A DNA stretch of 64,000 nt from Tubulanus polymorphus (lineage: Eukaryota > Nemertea > Palaeonemertea > Tubulaniformes > Tubulanidae): positions 28,240,001 to 28,304,000 of the forward strand of contig NC_134025.1 in NCBI RefSeq assembly GCF_964204645.1, written 5' to 3'. A model generated the notes under the pieces. The model was given only the letters and a program-made list of their open reading frames with translations, was not told where the DNA came from and did no database searches. Positions 50,344-60,564 of this stretch are shown piece after piece (position 1 is the first letter of the stretch; every line of letters begins with the position of its first letter). The position numbers and the translations under genes were made by a program.

Positions 50344-51678
50344 TCAGTCCATAGTGAATATACGTGAAGCAATATCATCTACAATCCAGTCTATTCCTTT
50401 TAATAAATGCTCTCCAGTAACTGCACTACAATCCAAAATTAGCCAGTGATGTGTTTTTATTTCATCCAACTGTAGAGCCTATAGTAAAGCAAAACAGATA
50501 TCAGCAAATATTCATTAATCGATGTCATTTTGATAATGAAATAAACCTCAAAACTAACATCTCTTATTTCGGCGTCAGATAATGCTCCAGGTAGATCTTG
50601 CTTATTGGCGAATACGAGTAAAGTTGCTCCAGCCAGTCTCTGAAAAATAATCAATCATTCATAAATTATAGACTTGAGTAAAATTCTGAATAAATCATGA
50701 ATAGTATTCAAGGGCAGAAGTGGACCGGATGGACTAGTCGACGCCCTTCGCTATGTGCCTTCAAAAAGTCTGAAAACTTAAAAGGACGTGAAATAAATCT
50801 AATCGGGATGCAAGCGCCTTTTTGTCCTAAATTTTCTGTGGGAGGGCCACCAGAAACCATTTTTCGTGCTTGGAGCCCTCGTATTGCCCTTTTCAAATTT
50901 AGTGCCCATTCTAATTTTCACACCTACCCCCTTCTAATAATCCTACATCCACCCTTGGGGGAATAATATGTAATTTTCTACCTCTTCTAGTAATAATGTG
51001 GATAATTCCTTTTTACAATCGTCAAGGCGTCGTCTATCAGCGCTGTCTACGACCCATATCAATCCATCTGTACTTTCAAAATAATTCCTCCAGTAAGACC
51101 GTAATGATTTCTGTCCACCGACGTCCCAAAAGTTCAATTTGAAACTATAATTTTAAAACAAAAAATGTCACTGATTGAGACGATTGTTTTGACGGATTGG
51201 AAACAGTTTTCACTTTTGACTTACCCTCGATGTTCTAATGTTTTTATATTGAAGCCTAGAGTTGGAGATATCGTGTCGATGTCTTCGCCATTAAATTTTT
51301 TCAGTATCGTAGTTTTTCCAGCATTGTCTAGACCACTTTTCAGAGAGAATTGGTCAAGAAATTTAATGAAGCCAAATACTAGGTGATATGTTAATGTTAT
51401 ATTTTCATTTTGGCAATTTAATTTGACATCATCATGTCGTTTTATAATATTCATCTCCTTTGATTGTACTGAATTGGATGAAGAACTGAATTTCAATATG
51501 CTGGTAGACCTAAATGAAAAGAATTTTAATGAAACCAAAGCCTGGCAAAAACGGTTTTTAAGATTAGTAATTTCTGCCAAAAAAAGGCAAAAATTGATAA
51601 GCTAAAAGGATACAGCATTAGAAGCCTCATTTCTTTCTCCTTTTGCTTCATCTTCTTGAGAATTGTCAATAAACCCAT
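50344..51678 (-). CDS. ARL2: ADP-ribosylation factor-like 2 (ARL2 GTPase)
   Basis: Small GTPase that, in known animals, works with tubulin cofactors and BART-type effectors in tubulin folding and mitochondrial function. Five minus-strand exons: 51678-51614, 51335-51225, 51144-50982, 50639-50547 and 50478-50344, closing exactly to 188 residues (human ARL2 is 184). Visible: N-terminal helix [15 protein letters not shown]-loop GLDNAGKT, switch [10 protein letters not shown], switch [22 protein letters not shown], base-recognition NKQDLPGA and CSAVTGE. All GTP-binding residues are intact, so it should be active. Intron 1 begins GTATCCTTTT and carries a tttcttgacc branch-like element near its 3' end, i.e. 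a U12-type GT-AG intron. It is transcribed away from the TAZ-kinase gene at 54982. Confidence 0.97.
50695..50960. repeat. Possible mobile-element relic in ARL2 intron 3
   Basis: GC-richer block between ARL2 exons 3 and 4, unlike the surrounding AT-rich intron and without family-like coding. Its edge carries ATCCTACATCCAC (50940-50952), whose reverse complement recurs in the palindrome region near 63862 in an OLA1 intron. That suggests a dispersed repeat family. Confidence 0.25.
51336..51613 (-). other. U12-type GT-AG intron 1 of ARL2
   Basis: The 5' splice site GTATCCTTTT fits the minor-spliceosome consensus fully. A branch-like TTTCTTGACC lies about 18 bases before the terminal AG. The junction rebuilds [12 protein letters not shown] exactly. 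Confidence 0.8.
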
Positions 51679-52289
51679 GATTAGACTGATGATAGAAGGC
51701 TACAATCCTGTTAGAGTCGAAAAAATCCCAAAATGTTCCCAAGAAATGATAATTTTTCATCTAGGGCAATCTTAAGACCTGCTGCATATGGCGTCACAAG
51801 CCCCGAGGCTTGTCACGCCATATTGGGGCCTGACACGCCATGTGGTAAACGTAAAATGAAAATCAAATCCTATGCAGGAGATGAAACGTCGACTACGTCT
51901 CGCGGGTTTTTCTTCCGAAGTTGAAATATTCGGTTGGATATTAATTTGTCTTAGATGATTTACAACGTATTATATATACATAATAAGAACTACATATTAC
52001 ATCGCATTTACACTAAAATGAGTTTTACAGAATAGAAATTGATCGTTGTTTGTTAATCTAATGCAGTGTACACACATTTTGAAACACAATTTAAACAATC
52101 ATATATTTCGCCAGCATATGAAAAATACAAAAACATTACATATATATCTACTGAATGAGTTTTACAGAATAAAGATTTTAATTAACTATCTTACATTAAC
52201 TTTTTATTAACTATCTTATGAATCATTCATCTATTTCACATGATTTGTTGATCAATTAGTCTTAGAAGAACATGGATAATGTTAGAAAA
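51679..52289. other. ARL2 upstream region with palindrome
   Basis: Presumed ARL2 promoter side. It includes a near-perfect palindrome at 51788-51821 built from ATGGCGTSACAAGCC arms and another copy of the same motif at 51824-51842. The rest is AT-rich with no exon. Confidence 0.45.
51788..51821. repeat. Palindrome, left outlier of the GGCGTG repeat family
   Basis: Arms 51788-51802 and 51807-51821 (ATGGCGTCACAAGCC and GGCTTGTCACGCCAT) pair with one mismatch. A third motif copy follows at 51824-51842 (GGGGCCTGACACGCCAT). Confidence 0.7.
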
Positions 52290-53985
52290 ACATATATGGT
52301 GAGCCAGGCTCAAATCTAGTGTGATCTGCAGTCATATGGCTCCTAAAATCGCTAAGCCTTCTACATGGCGTGTCAGGCCCCAAACGGTCTGCAGAATAGC
52401 TTCAATTGAGACATGGCTTGAGAGGACCCGAAATAAATGAATAATTGTCACTAACTAACATAAATGTTCAAAGATTAATCATTCTATATGGTTTGTCAAT
52501 CATTTAGTCTTAGAAAAAAACAAAAAGCTCCTAAAATCACGCTGTCTTCTACATGGCGTGTCAGGCCCCAAATGTTCTGCAGCCAATATAGCGTGAGAGG
52601 ACCCGATCGGTTTTCTATGGAAGCAATTAATTGTCACTAATCATTTCTTTAGTGTCAATTAGTTTATATATTGTCCATGATTTGATAATCACAAAGTGTT
52701 AGAAAACAAAACAAATACTGCTAGAAAAACCGCGATTTGTCTTCTATGGCGTGTCAAGCCCCGAATGTTCTGCAGCCAATATGGCGTGTCAGGCCCCAAA
52801 TGGTCTGCAGAATAGCTTCAATTGAAACATGGCGTGAGAGGACCCGATCAGTTTTCCTACAAACAAATGAATAATTGTCACTAATTATCATAAATATTCA
52901 AAGATTTATCATTCTACATGGTTTGTCAATATTTAGACTTAGAAAAAAGGCAAATATTGTTTCAAAAAGCTCTTAAAATCACGCTGTCTTCTACATGGCG
53001 TGTCAAGCCCCAAACGGTCTGCAGAATAACTTCAATTGAGACATGGCGTGAGAGGACCCGATCGATTTTCCGAACAAACAAATGAATAATTGTCACTAAT
53101 TATCATAAATATTCAAAGATTTATCATTCTACATGGTTTGTTAATCATTTAGACTTAGAAAAAAGGCAAACATTGTTTCAAAAAGCTCTTAAAATCACGC
53201 TGTCTTCTACATGGCGTGTCAAGCCCCAAACAGTCTGCAGTCAATATGGCGTGTCAGGCCCCAAACGGTCTGCAGAATAACTTCAATAAAGACATGGCGT
53301 GAGAGGACCCGATCAGTTTTCCTACAAACAAATGAATAATTGTCACTAATTATCATAAATATTCAAAGATTTATCAGTTTGTCAATCATTTAGACTTAGA
53401 AAAAAGGCAAATATTGTTTCAAAAAGCTCCTCGAATCACGCTGTCTTCTACATGGCGTGTCAGGCCCCAAATGTTCTGCAGCCAATATGGCGTGTCAGGC
53501 CCCAAACGGTCTGCAGAATAGATTCAATTGAGACATGGCGTGAGAGGACCCGAACGATTTTCCATACAAACAAATGAATAATTGTCACTAATTGTCTTAA
53601 ATGTTCAAAGATTAATCCTTCTATATGATTTGTCAATTATTTAGTCTTAGAAAAAAAAGCAAGTACTGTTACAAAAAGCTCCTAAAACCACGCTGTCTCT
53701 ACATGGCGTGTCAGGCCCCAAAGTGTTCTGCCGCCATATGGCGTGAGAGTACGCGATCAGTTTTCTATGGAAGCAATTAATTGTCACTAATCATATCTTT
53801 AGTTTCAATTAGTTATATATTGTTCATAATCATAAAGTCTAAGAAAAAAAACAAATACTGCTAGAAAAATCGCGATTTGCCTTTTACATGGTGTGAGAGG
53901 ACCCGATCAGTTTTCCGTAGAAATAAATGAATAATTGTGACTGATTATCTTAAATTAGTACAATAATCATTAAGTCTTAGAAATA
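52290..53985. repeat. Tandem repeat array, about eight units of roughly 185-250 bases
   Basis: Units share an AT-rich part (tttagacttagaaaaaa, aaaagctc, cacgctgtcttctac) followed by GC-rich motifs ATGGCGTGTCAGGCCCC and ATGGCGTGAGAGGACCCG separated by a gcagaatagcttcaattgag block. The first GGCGTG motif of successive units starts near 52365, 52553, 52745, 52995, 53211, 53452, 53703 and 53887. Some units contain an extra copy of the first motif, which explains the length variation. No coding potential. Confidence 0.9.
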
Positions 53986-54888
53986 GGTTTATAAATCGTT
54001 GTTTCTATTTTGTTCCTATGTAAAAATATACAAAAATCGCTTATGTAAATGTAGCTGATGATCTCCTGATCGTCTCGCACCACAACGGAAACCTGTGAAA
54101 AACATATTCGAAGAATTTTACATAAAAATCTTTCGATATATATGCATCTGAATATAGTTATGAAGTAAAAACGGGAGATAATTTTCTTTCAAAGTGGTTG
54201 CACTGAACGGAATACTTCAAAATAACGTATAAGTACATATATTTAGACAATATTTAGTAAGTATATATTTAGACAATAAGTTAAGAAAAAATAGAAATTT
54301 ATTACACATTGATACCGGTACTTGAAATTATCTCATTCAGGTTTTACACGTCGTATCGGACTTAAAAACGTGGTCCGTTCGACGCGAACATATATCTTCG
54401 TTCCGCGTGAATTATATATAGTCTGCATTTTACTCGGGGCTTGTGACGCCATGTCAGATATGGCGTGACAAGCCCCGGGGCTTGTGACGCCATGTTCTGC
54501 TGATTCTTAAGATTGACTTCACTCTAATTTTTGGGAATTTACAAAAGCGGAAGTGCATACTAATTTATGGTAAAACTGTTTACGACAATTGATTGAATTG
54601 ATTTGTTGGCTAAGTTCAGTTGATGATTTAACTGTTTAATGCGTGTTTGTTCCTAAAGATGAAGTCTATGATACTCGCACTACTTTCGACTGCATTTCTG
54701 TGATTGTAAGATATCGTGGCCTAATTTATAGCGAGAATACTTGCATCGATCAGGCGGGGTTGAAATTTTGGACGGGTTGTTCAAAGCAATTCAACTTAAA
54801 TGAAAAGACTTTATTCCTTAAATTTTTTAATGTAAATAAATTGAAAAAATATTACTCCCTAATCTTTGTATCCTATTTTATATTACAG
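53986..54888. other. Upstream region of the TAZ-kinase gene
   Basis: Contains the palindrome at 54436-54493 and, at its end, an acceptor (tattacag) at 54888 that opens the exon containing the start codon. An upstream non-coding exon must exist but was not identified. Confidence 0.4.
54436..54493. repeat. Palindrome, right outlier of the GGCGTG repeat family
   Basis: GGGGCTTGTGACGCCAT (54436-54452), a 7-base loop, ATGGCGTGACAAGCCCC (54460-54476), then GGGGCTTGTGACGCCAT again (54477-54493). The middle copy can pair with either neighbour with one mismatch. Confidence 0.75.
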
Positions 54889-54944
54889 AGTTGAGCGATT
54901 TACTAGTAGAAAATATTTGCGTGACTAGTTGCTGAATAGCCTAC

Positions 54945-54989
54945 ATGAAGTGCGAAAAAGCCATCATCGACATCACAAAGGATGGATAA
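54945..54989 (+). promoter_or_regulatory. Upstream ORF overlapping the TAZ-kinase start
   Basis: A 14-codon uORF (MKCEKAIIDITKDG) whose stop TAA (54987-54989) lies just past the main ATG (54982) in another frame. Ribosomes using it would pass the main start, so it probably reduces translation. Confidence 0.5.
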
Positions 54990-57900
54990 CAATAACGATG
55001 TTGAGAAATTAATGATTGAACATTTCGAAAATCTGCTATCCATGAACGATGATGCCTTAACCGATGATCTGTTACTATTATCGCTAGAAAACCCACCTCT
55101 ATTCGCAAACGAAGTAGATCTCGGACAGACAGAACTTTCCTCTTTAGAAAGATTAGCCGAAGAAACGTATAGAAAACTAACTGCTAATGACAGGTTAGCA
55201 GAGGGTGAGGACAAAAATCAGAAACCAATTGTAGAGAGAAAGATTTCATCAGAGTCGAGTGGTTGCTGCTCGCAAATACAATCTCAAATCAGCACAGATG
55301 TAGATTCATTAGTTTTAGAAAATGATTCAAATGCATCAAGTGCTGATCATATTCTAAGTGGTGAAAGTAAAGAAACTGACGATACCGGATATATAACTAA
55401 TAGCGATTCATCTATTAGTATTTCTATAGACTCGTCTCATCATCCGTCAAACGATGCTTTGCTACAGAAAATAACAGAGATAAATTTTGCGTCTAAATTT
55501 AAAAGGAAGCCGGAATTCGAAAGGACTGATGCCGCCGCAGGTTTTGAAAATTTTACGGCGAAATCTAGCGCAGCGCCATTGTTTATTACTCGCGGTATCA
55601 AAATCAAACCTTCTGATAGTCCGATATTAAAACCTCGAACGTCAAATGGTGGATATTTTAACGATCCATTTTTGCCAGTGATGGATGAGAGTGTATTGCC
55701 AGCGTGTGAATTCAACGATGATAGAGACATTCTAGAATCTATTGAACCTGAAAACTTTGTTCTATTCGGCGACGATGAAACATTGGCGACTGCTTTCGCA
55801 ACATTAGACGTGGATGATGATGATGATGATGATGATATAAGTATTGAACCCGTTTCACTATCTACACCTACTAAAGGAATAGCCGTGCCTACATCGACGT
55901 CAGCTGCGTACATTCCTAGTGTATTACCTACATTCAGCGCTAGTACGACGTGTAGGCATAAAAATCCAGATTCGTATCTGAAACACGCGCAAGAAAAAAC
56001 AAAGACTAAATTCCTACGAGATGCCATGCAGTTGAGTCAGAATACACCGCAAACAATGTTAGGAAAAATTGATTCTTGTGTCAAAGAAACGTACACTAGT
56101 GATCAACCTAGTGTTACAATGTCATTCTTCTCTTGTAAGTCACTATTCTTAACTCTTATAGAATAATAGAAATTTTACGGTAATAATTGCTAATTTTAGT
56201 CTCTTTGTTCGAACTTATTTTTAGTAACGTCAGACATTTGTAATGATGTATGCATCCCAAATTTACCGAATGCAAGAGCTATGAAAAATAATGAAGAAGA
56301 CGAATTACCTGATGATTATAGAAGTCTGATAGATATGGCGGTTTATTGCAGGGAAAGCTGTGTATCATGTACAGATCCTGATTGTAAAAGGGTTAGTTCT
56401 TGCATCTCTTATGTATAAAGAGGTCGAGTTTATTTCGGTAATACGAGGAATATGGTTTCTTCTTTAGGGACAGAAGTTGATCGATCATTTAATGGAGCAT
56501 TTAATGACCGATGACGTTCGGAAAGATCGACAGAGTATTGCTATGATAAACCATTGGATCGAACATAGCGAAGCAGATTGTATACAATCGAACTGCAGTA
56601 TACCTTGGTGCCTTTTCTTTCAAGAGTAAGTACACAAATGAATTTAATACGTCTACAGTATTTTGTAAAAACTAAAGTTTCATTACTAACGTATTATTTC
56701 CAGATGTGAAGAAAATGAAGTTGATGATCCAATTGTAATGTTGAATTTATTGTATAGCGTTGGTACTTTGTATTTTACAAACATTTATTGTAAAAATGAA
56801 GTCTTTTATCGAGTAGGTTTAGCCATTTAATTTGTCTGAATCTTATTTTAACACCTACCGGTAATGCTTTGTTCTTATCGGCATGGAAACTTCAATTTTT
56901 AGTTTGACAATGAAATACCAGAGGACAAACGATTTATAGAAGGGGTCGATTGGAAAACAATTTGCAGACATGGAAGGTTTGGTAACAGTGTCAGAGCTGC
57001 TTATGATAACAGTAATATCCCATCGTGGATTATTCACAAGGTAACTTTGAATTTTGCCTACAGTAAAAGATTTCACAATTCATTAAACAAAACAATTATA
57101 ATTGCTATTATTTCAGGTGATGTTTGACAGTGAATTCGATGATATGTCGATATTTTACCTTTGTTCAAATGATATGAGCAATCATATTGTCAATCACTTT
57201 TGGGCGTTACTACAAGGATGTTTTCTCAGCATTTGTGTGAAATATGAATCTGGTAAATTTTAAACCGATAATCACGGGTTCAAAATAAGATACACATCGC
57301 ATAATGTTGTCATCTATTTGGTTTTTTAAGGAGGAAGTTTGAAGCAATGGCTTGATTTCCTCGGCTGTGGATTACCGGATGAAACTACTAAGCTTTTCTT
57401 CGGACAGATGCTCGAAGCGTGTTTATTTTTACACGCTGAGAAAATTTACTATCTTCAATGGATTTGTAAGTAAATTGATCAATTGATAGTGTAGTAGAGA
57501 TAATGTTTATTTGATCGCTTCGTCTTGATGAAAAATTGGCTCACTTGCTCCTGATTTCCAGCTAAGAATATCGTTATAAGTGATGACGGTCGCAGAGTAA
57601 AACTTTCATACTTCATGCCGAGAATTCATCATAAACCACCCTGGAAAGAACAAGTGTATATTTTGATGGGGCTTCCACCCGAAGTTATTCCACCAGAGGT
57701 ACCGTAATTGCCATTCTTCCTATAACCCTCTCAAGGGCAGCATGAAATTCCAGCGGATGAATCTTAATGTTTTGTATTATTCATATTTTGATAGATCTAT
57801 GAACAGAAAGAACCTGTTGAAAAGAGCGATAGCTGGGGATTAGGACATATATTATACGAGATGATTACTGGTACGAATATACATTTCGAACACAGACATA

Positions 57901-58232
57901 AATCGGAAGCAGAACGTCGTGTAATTGTACGTATTATCGTCATATTAAACGGCAATACAAATTTGAACGCATTTTTAACTCATGAAGTTCATACATTTCA
58001 GGTAAAACAGTCAAAATTACCAACAGTACATGTTAAATGGCAGGATGAAATCTGGTCAGAAATTGTCGATAAGTGCTGGAAAGTACGTATGTTGAAAGTT
58101 AAAGAAAACATACTTAACTGGTATTAATATGTTCGTACTTATTCAAGGACATTGTTTATGTATTTCTAGATTGATGCAACTGAAAGACCGACTGTGTCCG
58201 ATATCAAAAACATTGTTTCACGACACCCATAA
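54982..58232 (+). CDS. TAZ-like zinc-binding protein with degenerate protein kinase domain, 802 aa
   Basis: Eleven exons: 54982-56134, 56225-56391, 56468-56625, 56704-56812, 56903-57040, 57117-57252, 57331-57465, 57562-57698, 57795-57926, 58002-58082 and 58170-58232. Phases close exactly. Residues 1-385 are acidic, Ser-rich, probably disordered and hold an eight-Asp run. Residues about 424-490 have Cys426, 430, 433 and 438, His447 and 451, then Cys478, 483 and 488 in a TAZ-like C/H layout. Residues about 530-802 form a kinase-like fold: GRFGNSV loop, Lys575, PPE in place of APE, DSWGLGHILYEM and ERPTVSDI. The catalytic HRD is replaced (region YYLQWISKN) and DFG by SYFM, so it is probably a pseudokinase. 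I cannot name an orthologue. A signalling adaptor role is inference. AATAAA is at 58571-58576. Confidence 0.82.
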
Positions 58233-59432
58233 CCCAATGATTTACGTATAGCAAACTCTGCAACAATAGAACGTATACGATCCACGTGATACAACATTGT
58301 GCTAAAACTGTCTCAAATGTCCAGTTTATTTTTTAATCAATTTGTTCGACTTTTGAGAATGTACTGCAGTGTAAAATCTCTTCAGTGTACCACGTTGCTT
58401 TCATGTGTATGTCCTAAATGAGTAACTGCTGTTAAGATGTATTTCATTTTATTTTGTTAAGTGTTCAAAGATGATTGTATTTTGCTCAAAGTATTTAAAA
58501 GTATTATAAAACCAAATCTTATTTTGTAAATACACGTACATGTATTATGTAAAAAATGTATAGTTTTCTAAATAAATGCACAAGTATTAAAAGGGAAATA
58601 GCTTTGCAAATTATTTTATTATTAAGTTTTTACCAATAATAGTAGAAAGTAGCGCTACAAATGACGTACCATTCATAGGATGGACAAAGGTCTCCTCGAA
58701 CTGAATTGACATTGAAGGAACAACAACATTCAAATTTTTCAAGGATGGAATGTTTTTATTGTTAAAAAGAATGCATTACCTAGTCACCATTAAAAAAGAT
58801 TATGCCTGTCATTAGGGCAAAATATATGTATATAACATTTTCTGACCATTAACAAATGATGTATTCATCTTTAGCTAAACAACATAGCGATGTATTATGA
58901 TTTAATATTTTGGAAATACAAATTAAATATGGAATGTACGGAAAATAAATAGATAGAAACTATATTTATATTTTTATCAATTCAATGTGAAGATAACCCT
59001 ATGGACCTGCTGCAATTCAGTTCGAAAAATCAACGACCACCAATGATTTACAAGCCAACTTGATATGAGATTCAACTTAAATCCTGGTCAACAGTATTGT
59101 AAAAGATAGCTGTGACCAAACAATGTGTACAAATTAAATTATGCTTGGATATCATGACAAAAAGAGCATGTCTCAATTGTGAATAAACATCAAAGAAAAT
59201 ATATGCATTTACATCTACAGTAAACTATTGTAGTCCATACGTCTACTGGAAAAAATACGCGTAATTCAGCATACCAATGGATCAATACATTGTAAACAAT
59301 GAATACCCGTAGAATGTATGGCACTGTTCGACATTAGGACATATTTCTAATTTTAACTCCCATAAATAAGTACACATTTTATCATTATACAATTCCCCAC
59401 GAATGTATTGGCCCCTAAAATTCCAAAGCTTA
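58233..59432. other. Convergent intergenic region
   Basis: 3' UTR of the TAZ-kinase gene (+) and probably a long 3' UTR of the LicD-like gene (-). AT-rich, no exon supported. Confidence 0.45.
58571..58576 (+). terminator. Poly(A) signal of the TAZ-kinase gene
   Basis: AATAAA about 340 bases after the stop codon. Confidence 0.5.
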
Positions 59433-60236
59433 TTATTTACACTTTTTTGGTGTATGATCTAACCACCAGCTTTCAGGTTTGAGAAACTTTATCATATTAA
59501 ATTCATCATTTGGGACGGGAAACATTTCCCCGTGGATTCTAACCTGCTTCAAAGGCTCTTCCATGAAGTAGGTAAAGAATCTGGAATCAAACGGATCATT
59601 TAGCACGCAAGACCACATGCTCTGGAGACCACCTTTACAGAGCCCACCGAATAAATTGCGAAGCCCAATTAATCGCGCATATTCAGTATTATCGGTTAGA
59701 AAATACTCGCCTATCATGAAATTATAATGAACGTTAATTCCCTGACCTGAAAATGTATTGTAAAATGCACTCAAACCGTGATTAAACAGATCTTTATCCA
59801 AGATGCAAAAGTCGAATACATTATCCCATGGTACTAATTTGCCATCGTTTAACGCCCCATATAAACTTCCGTGACATAGCGCGTAAGTGACATCGAGCTC
59901 CTTCAAGATGTCCGCAATTTTTCTGGCAAATTTCAGTTTTCTATCGATCTGATCGTCATTAAGTTTGCAGACGGTTTTTCTGTTGTGATTCAGGTGACTG
60001 AAGTCGTACGACGCCATTCTCCGATGTTCGTTTAACACGCTGGCCATTAAAAACAACGCGCCGAAAGTTACAAAATAAATTATCCATTTCAGTGTTGAAT
60101 TCGATTGCTGTGGATGGTGGAGGGTACAAGTCGTACCTTGAACTTTCAGTTGCATTATTGTCGGCTGTTGTTTCTTAGACCCAGTAGGCCTGTTATGGAC
60201 GGCTGCCACTATGGTGTTGGTTTTATCAGAGGCCAT
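59433..60236 (-). CDS. LicD/fukutin-family-like type II membrane protein, 267 aa
   Basis: One coding exon (exon 60278-59433) with an acceptor tttcag at 60279-60281. A basic cytoplasmic tail is followed by a membrane anchor at about 50-67 and a lumenal domain, a Golgi/ER glycosylation-enzyme topology. Residues 121-145 read CHGSLYGALNDGKLVPWDNV then FDFCIL, matching the LicD/fukutin nucleotidyltransferase motif (GTLLG.. and PWDDDxD). Asp138 and Asp142 are kept, but the two acidic residues between them are Asn and Val. The end (GEMFPVP, then ESWWLDH) resembles the C-terminal part of the domain. Family members transfer phospho-sugars or phosphocholine; whether this one is active is uncertain. Its 3' end faces the TAZ-kinase gene. 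Confidence 0.75.
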   Translation of the reverse strand: MASDKTNTIVAAVHNRPTGSKKQQPTIMQLKVQGTTCTLHHPQQSNSTLKWIIYFVTFGALFLMASVLNEHRRMASYDFSHLNHNRKTVCKLNDDQIDRKLKFARKIADILKELDVTYALCHGSLYGALNDGKLVPWDNVFDFCILDKDLFNHGLSAFYNTFSGQGINVHYNFMIGEYFLTDNTEYARLIGLRNLFGGLCKGGLQSMWSCVLNDPFDSRFFTYFMEEPLKQVRIHGEMFPVPNDEFNMIKFLKPESWWLDHTPKKCK

Positions 60237-60244
60237 GAAATCAT
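60209..60244 (-). promoter_or_regulatory. Short upstream ORF overlapping the LicD-like start
   Basis: An ATG at 60244-60242, 8 bases before the main ATG in another frame, opens an 11-codon frame (MISWPLIKPTP) that ends after the main start. Possible translational dampener or alternative initiation decision. Confidence 0.35.
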
Positions 60245-60420
60245 GACTGTTTGCGGATATTCCTCGTTGGTTCGGCTCCTGAAATGAAATTTAAGTTTTC
60301 ATTAATTCATTGAATAACGCCGAAAAGTCATATTATTATTTCTTGATAAGTTGTTAAAGAATTTCATAGAAACTTTTTTATGCCTGCAACCAATCGATGT
60401 TGAATATTTCAACCAGGAAA

Positions 60421-60564
60421 GCACAGGGGCACGTCACGATAGCTGGGCCTGGGGGTCCAAAATTATAGGTGGTACCTCCTCTATGACTATACTAGTCCTA
60501 GACAGGATACTGGGTCAAATCTTTGATTTTGGACGCCCAGCTATTGTGACGAGCCCCCCTGTGC
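60421..60564. mobile_element. MITE-like element with terminal inverted repeats
   Basis: A 144-base element whose ends GCACAGGGG...CGTCAC.ATAGCTGGGC and their inverse (GCCCAGCTATTGTGACGAG...CCCCTGTGC) form about 35-40-base terminal inverted repeats, including a GGTCCAAAAT-like inner part. AGGAAA occurs directly outside both ends, as expected for a 6-base target-site duplication. No transposase. The open frame through it is not a gene. Confidence 0.75.

Noticed and set aside
51733-51924. 63-codon plus-strand frame across the left palindrome
   Set aside because: It spans the GGCGTG palindrome; repeat translation, not coding.
54643-54894. 83-codon frame just upstream of the TAZ-kinase exon
   Set aside because: It runs through the intron acceptor at 54888 and has no recognisable content.
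57861-58127. 88-codon frame across TAZ-kinase exons 9-10
   Set aside because: It is the kinase reading frame read through the retained intron 57927-58001, not a separate gene.
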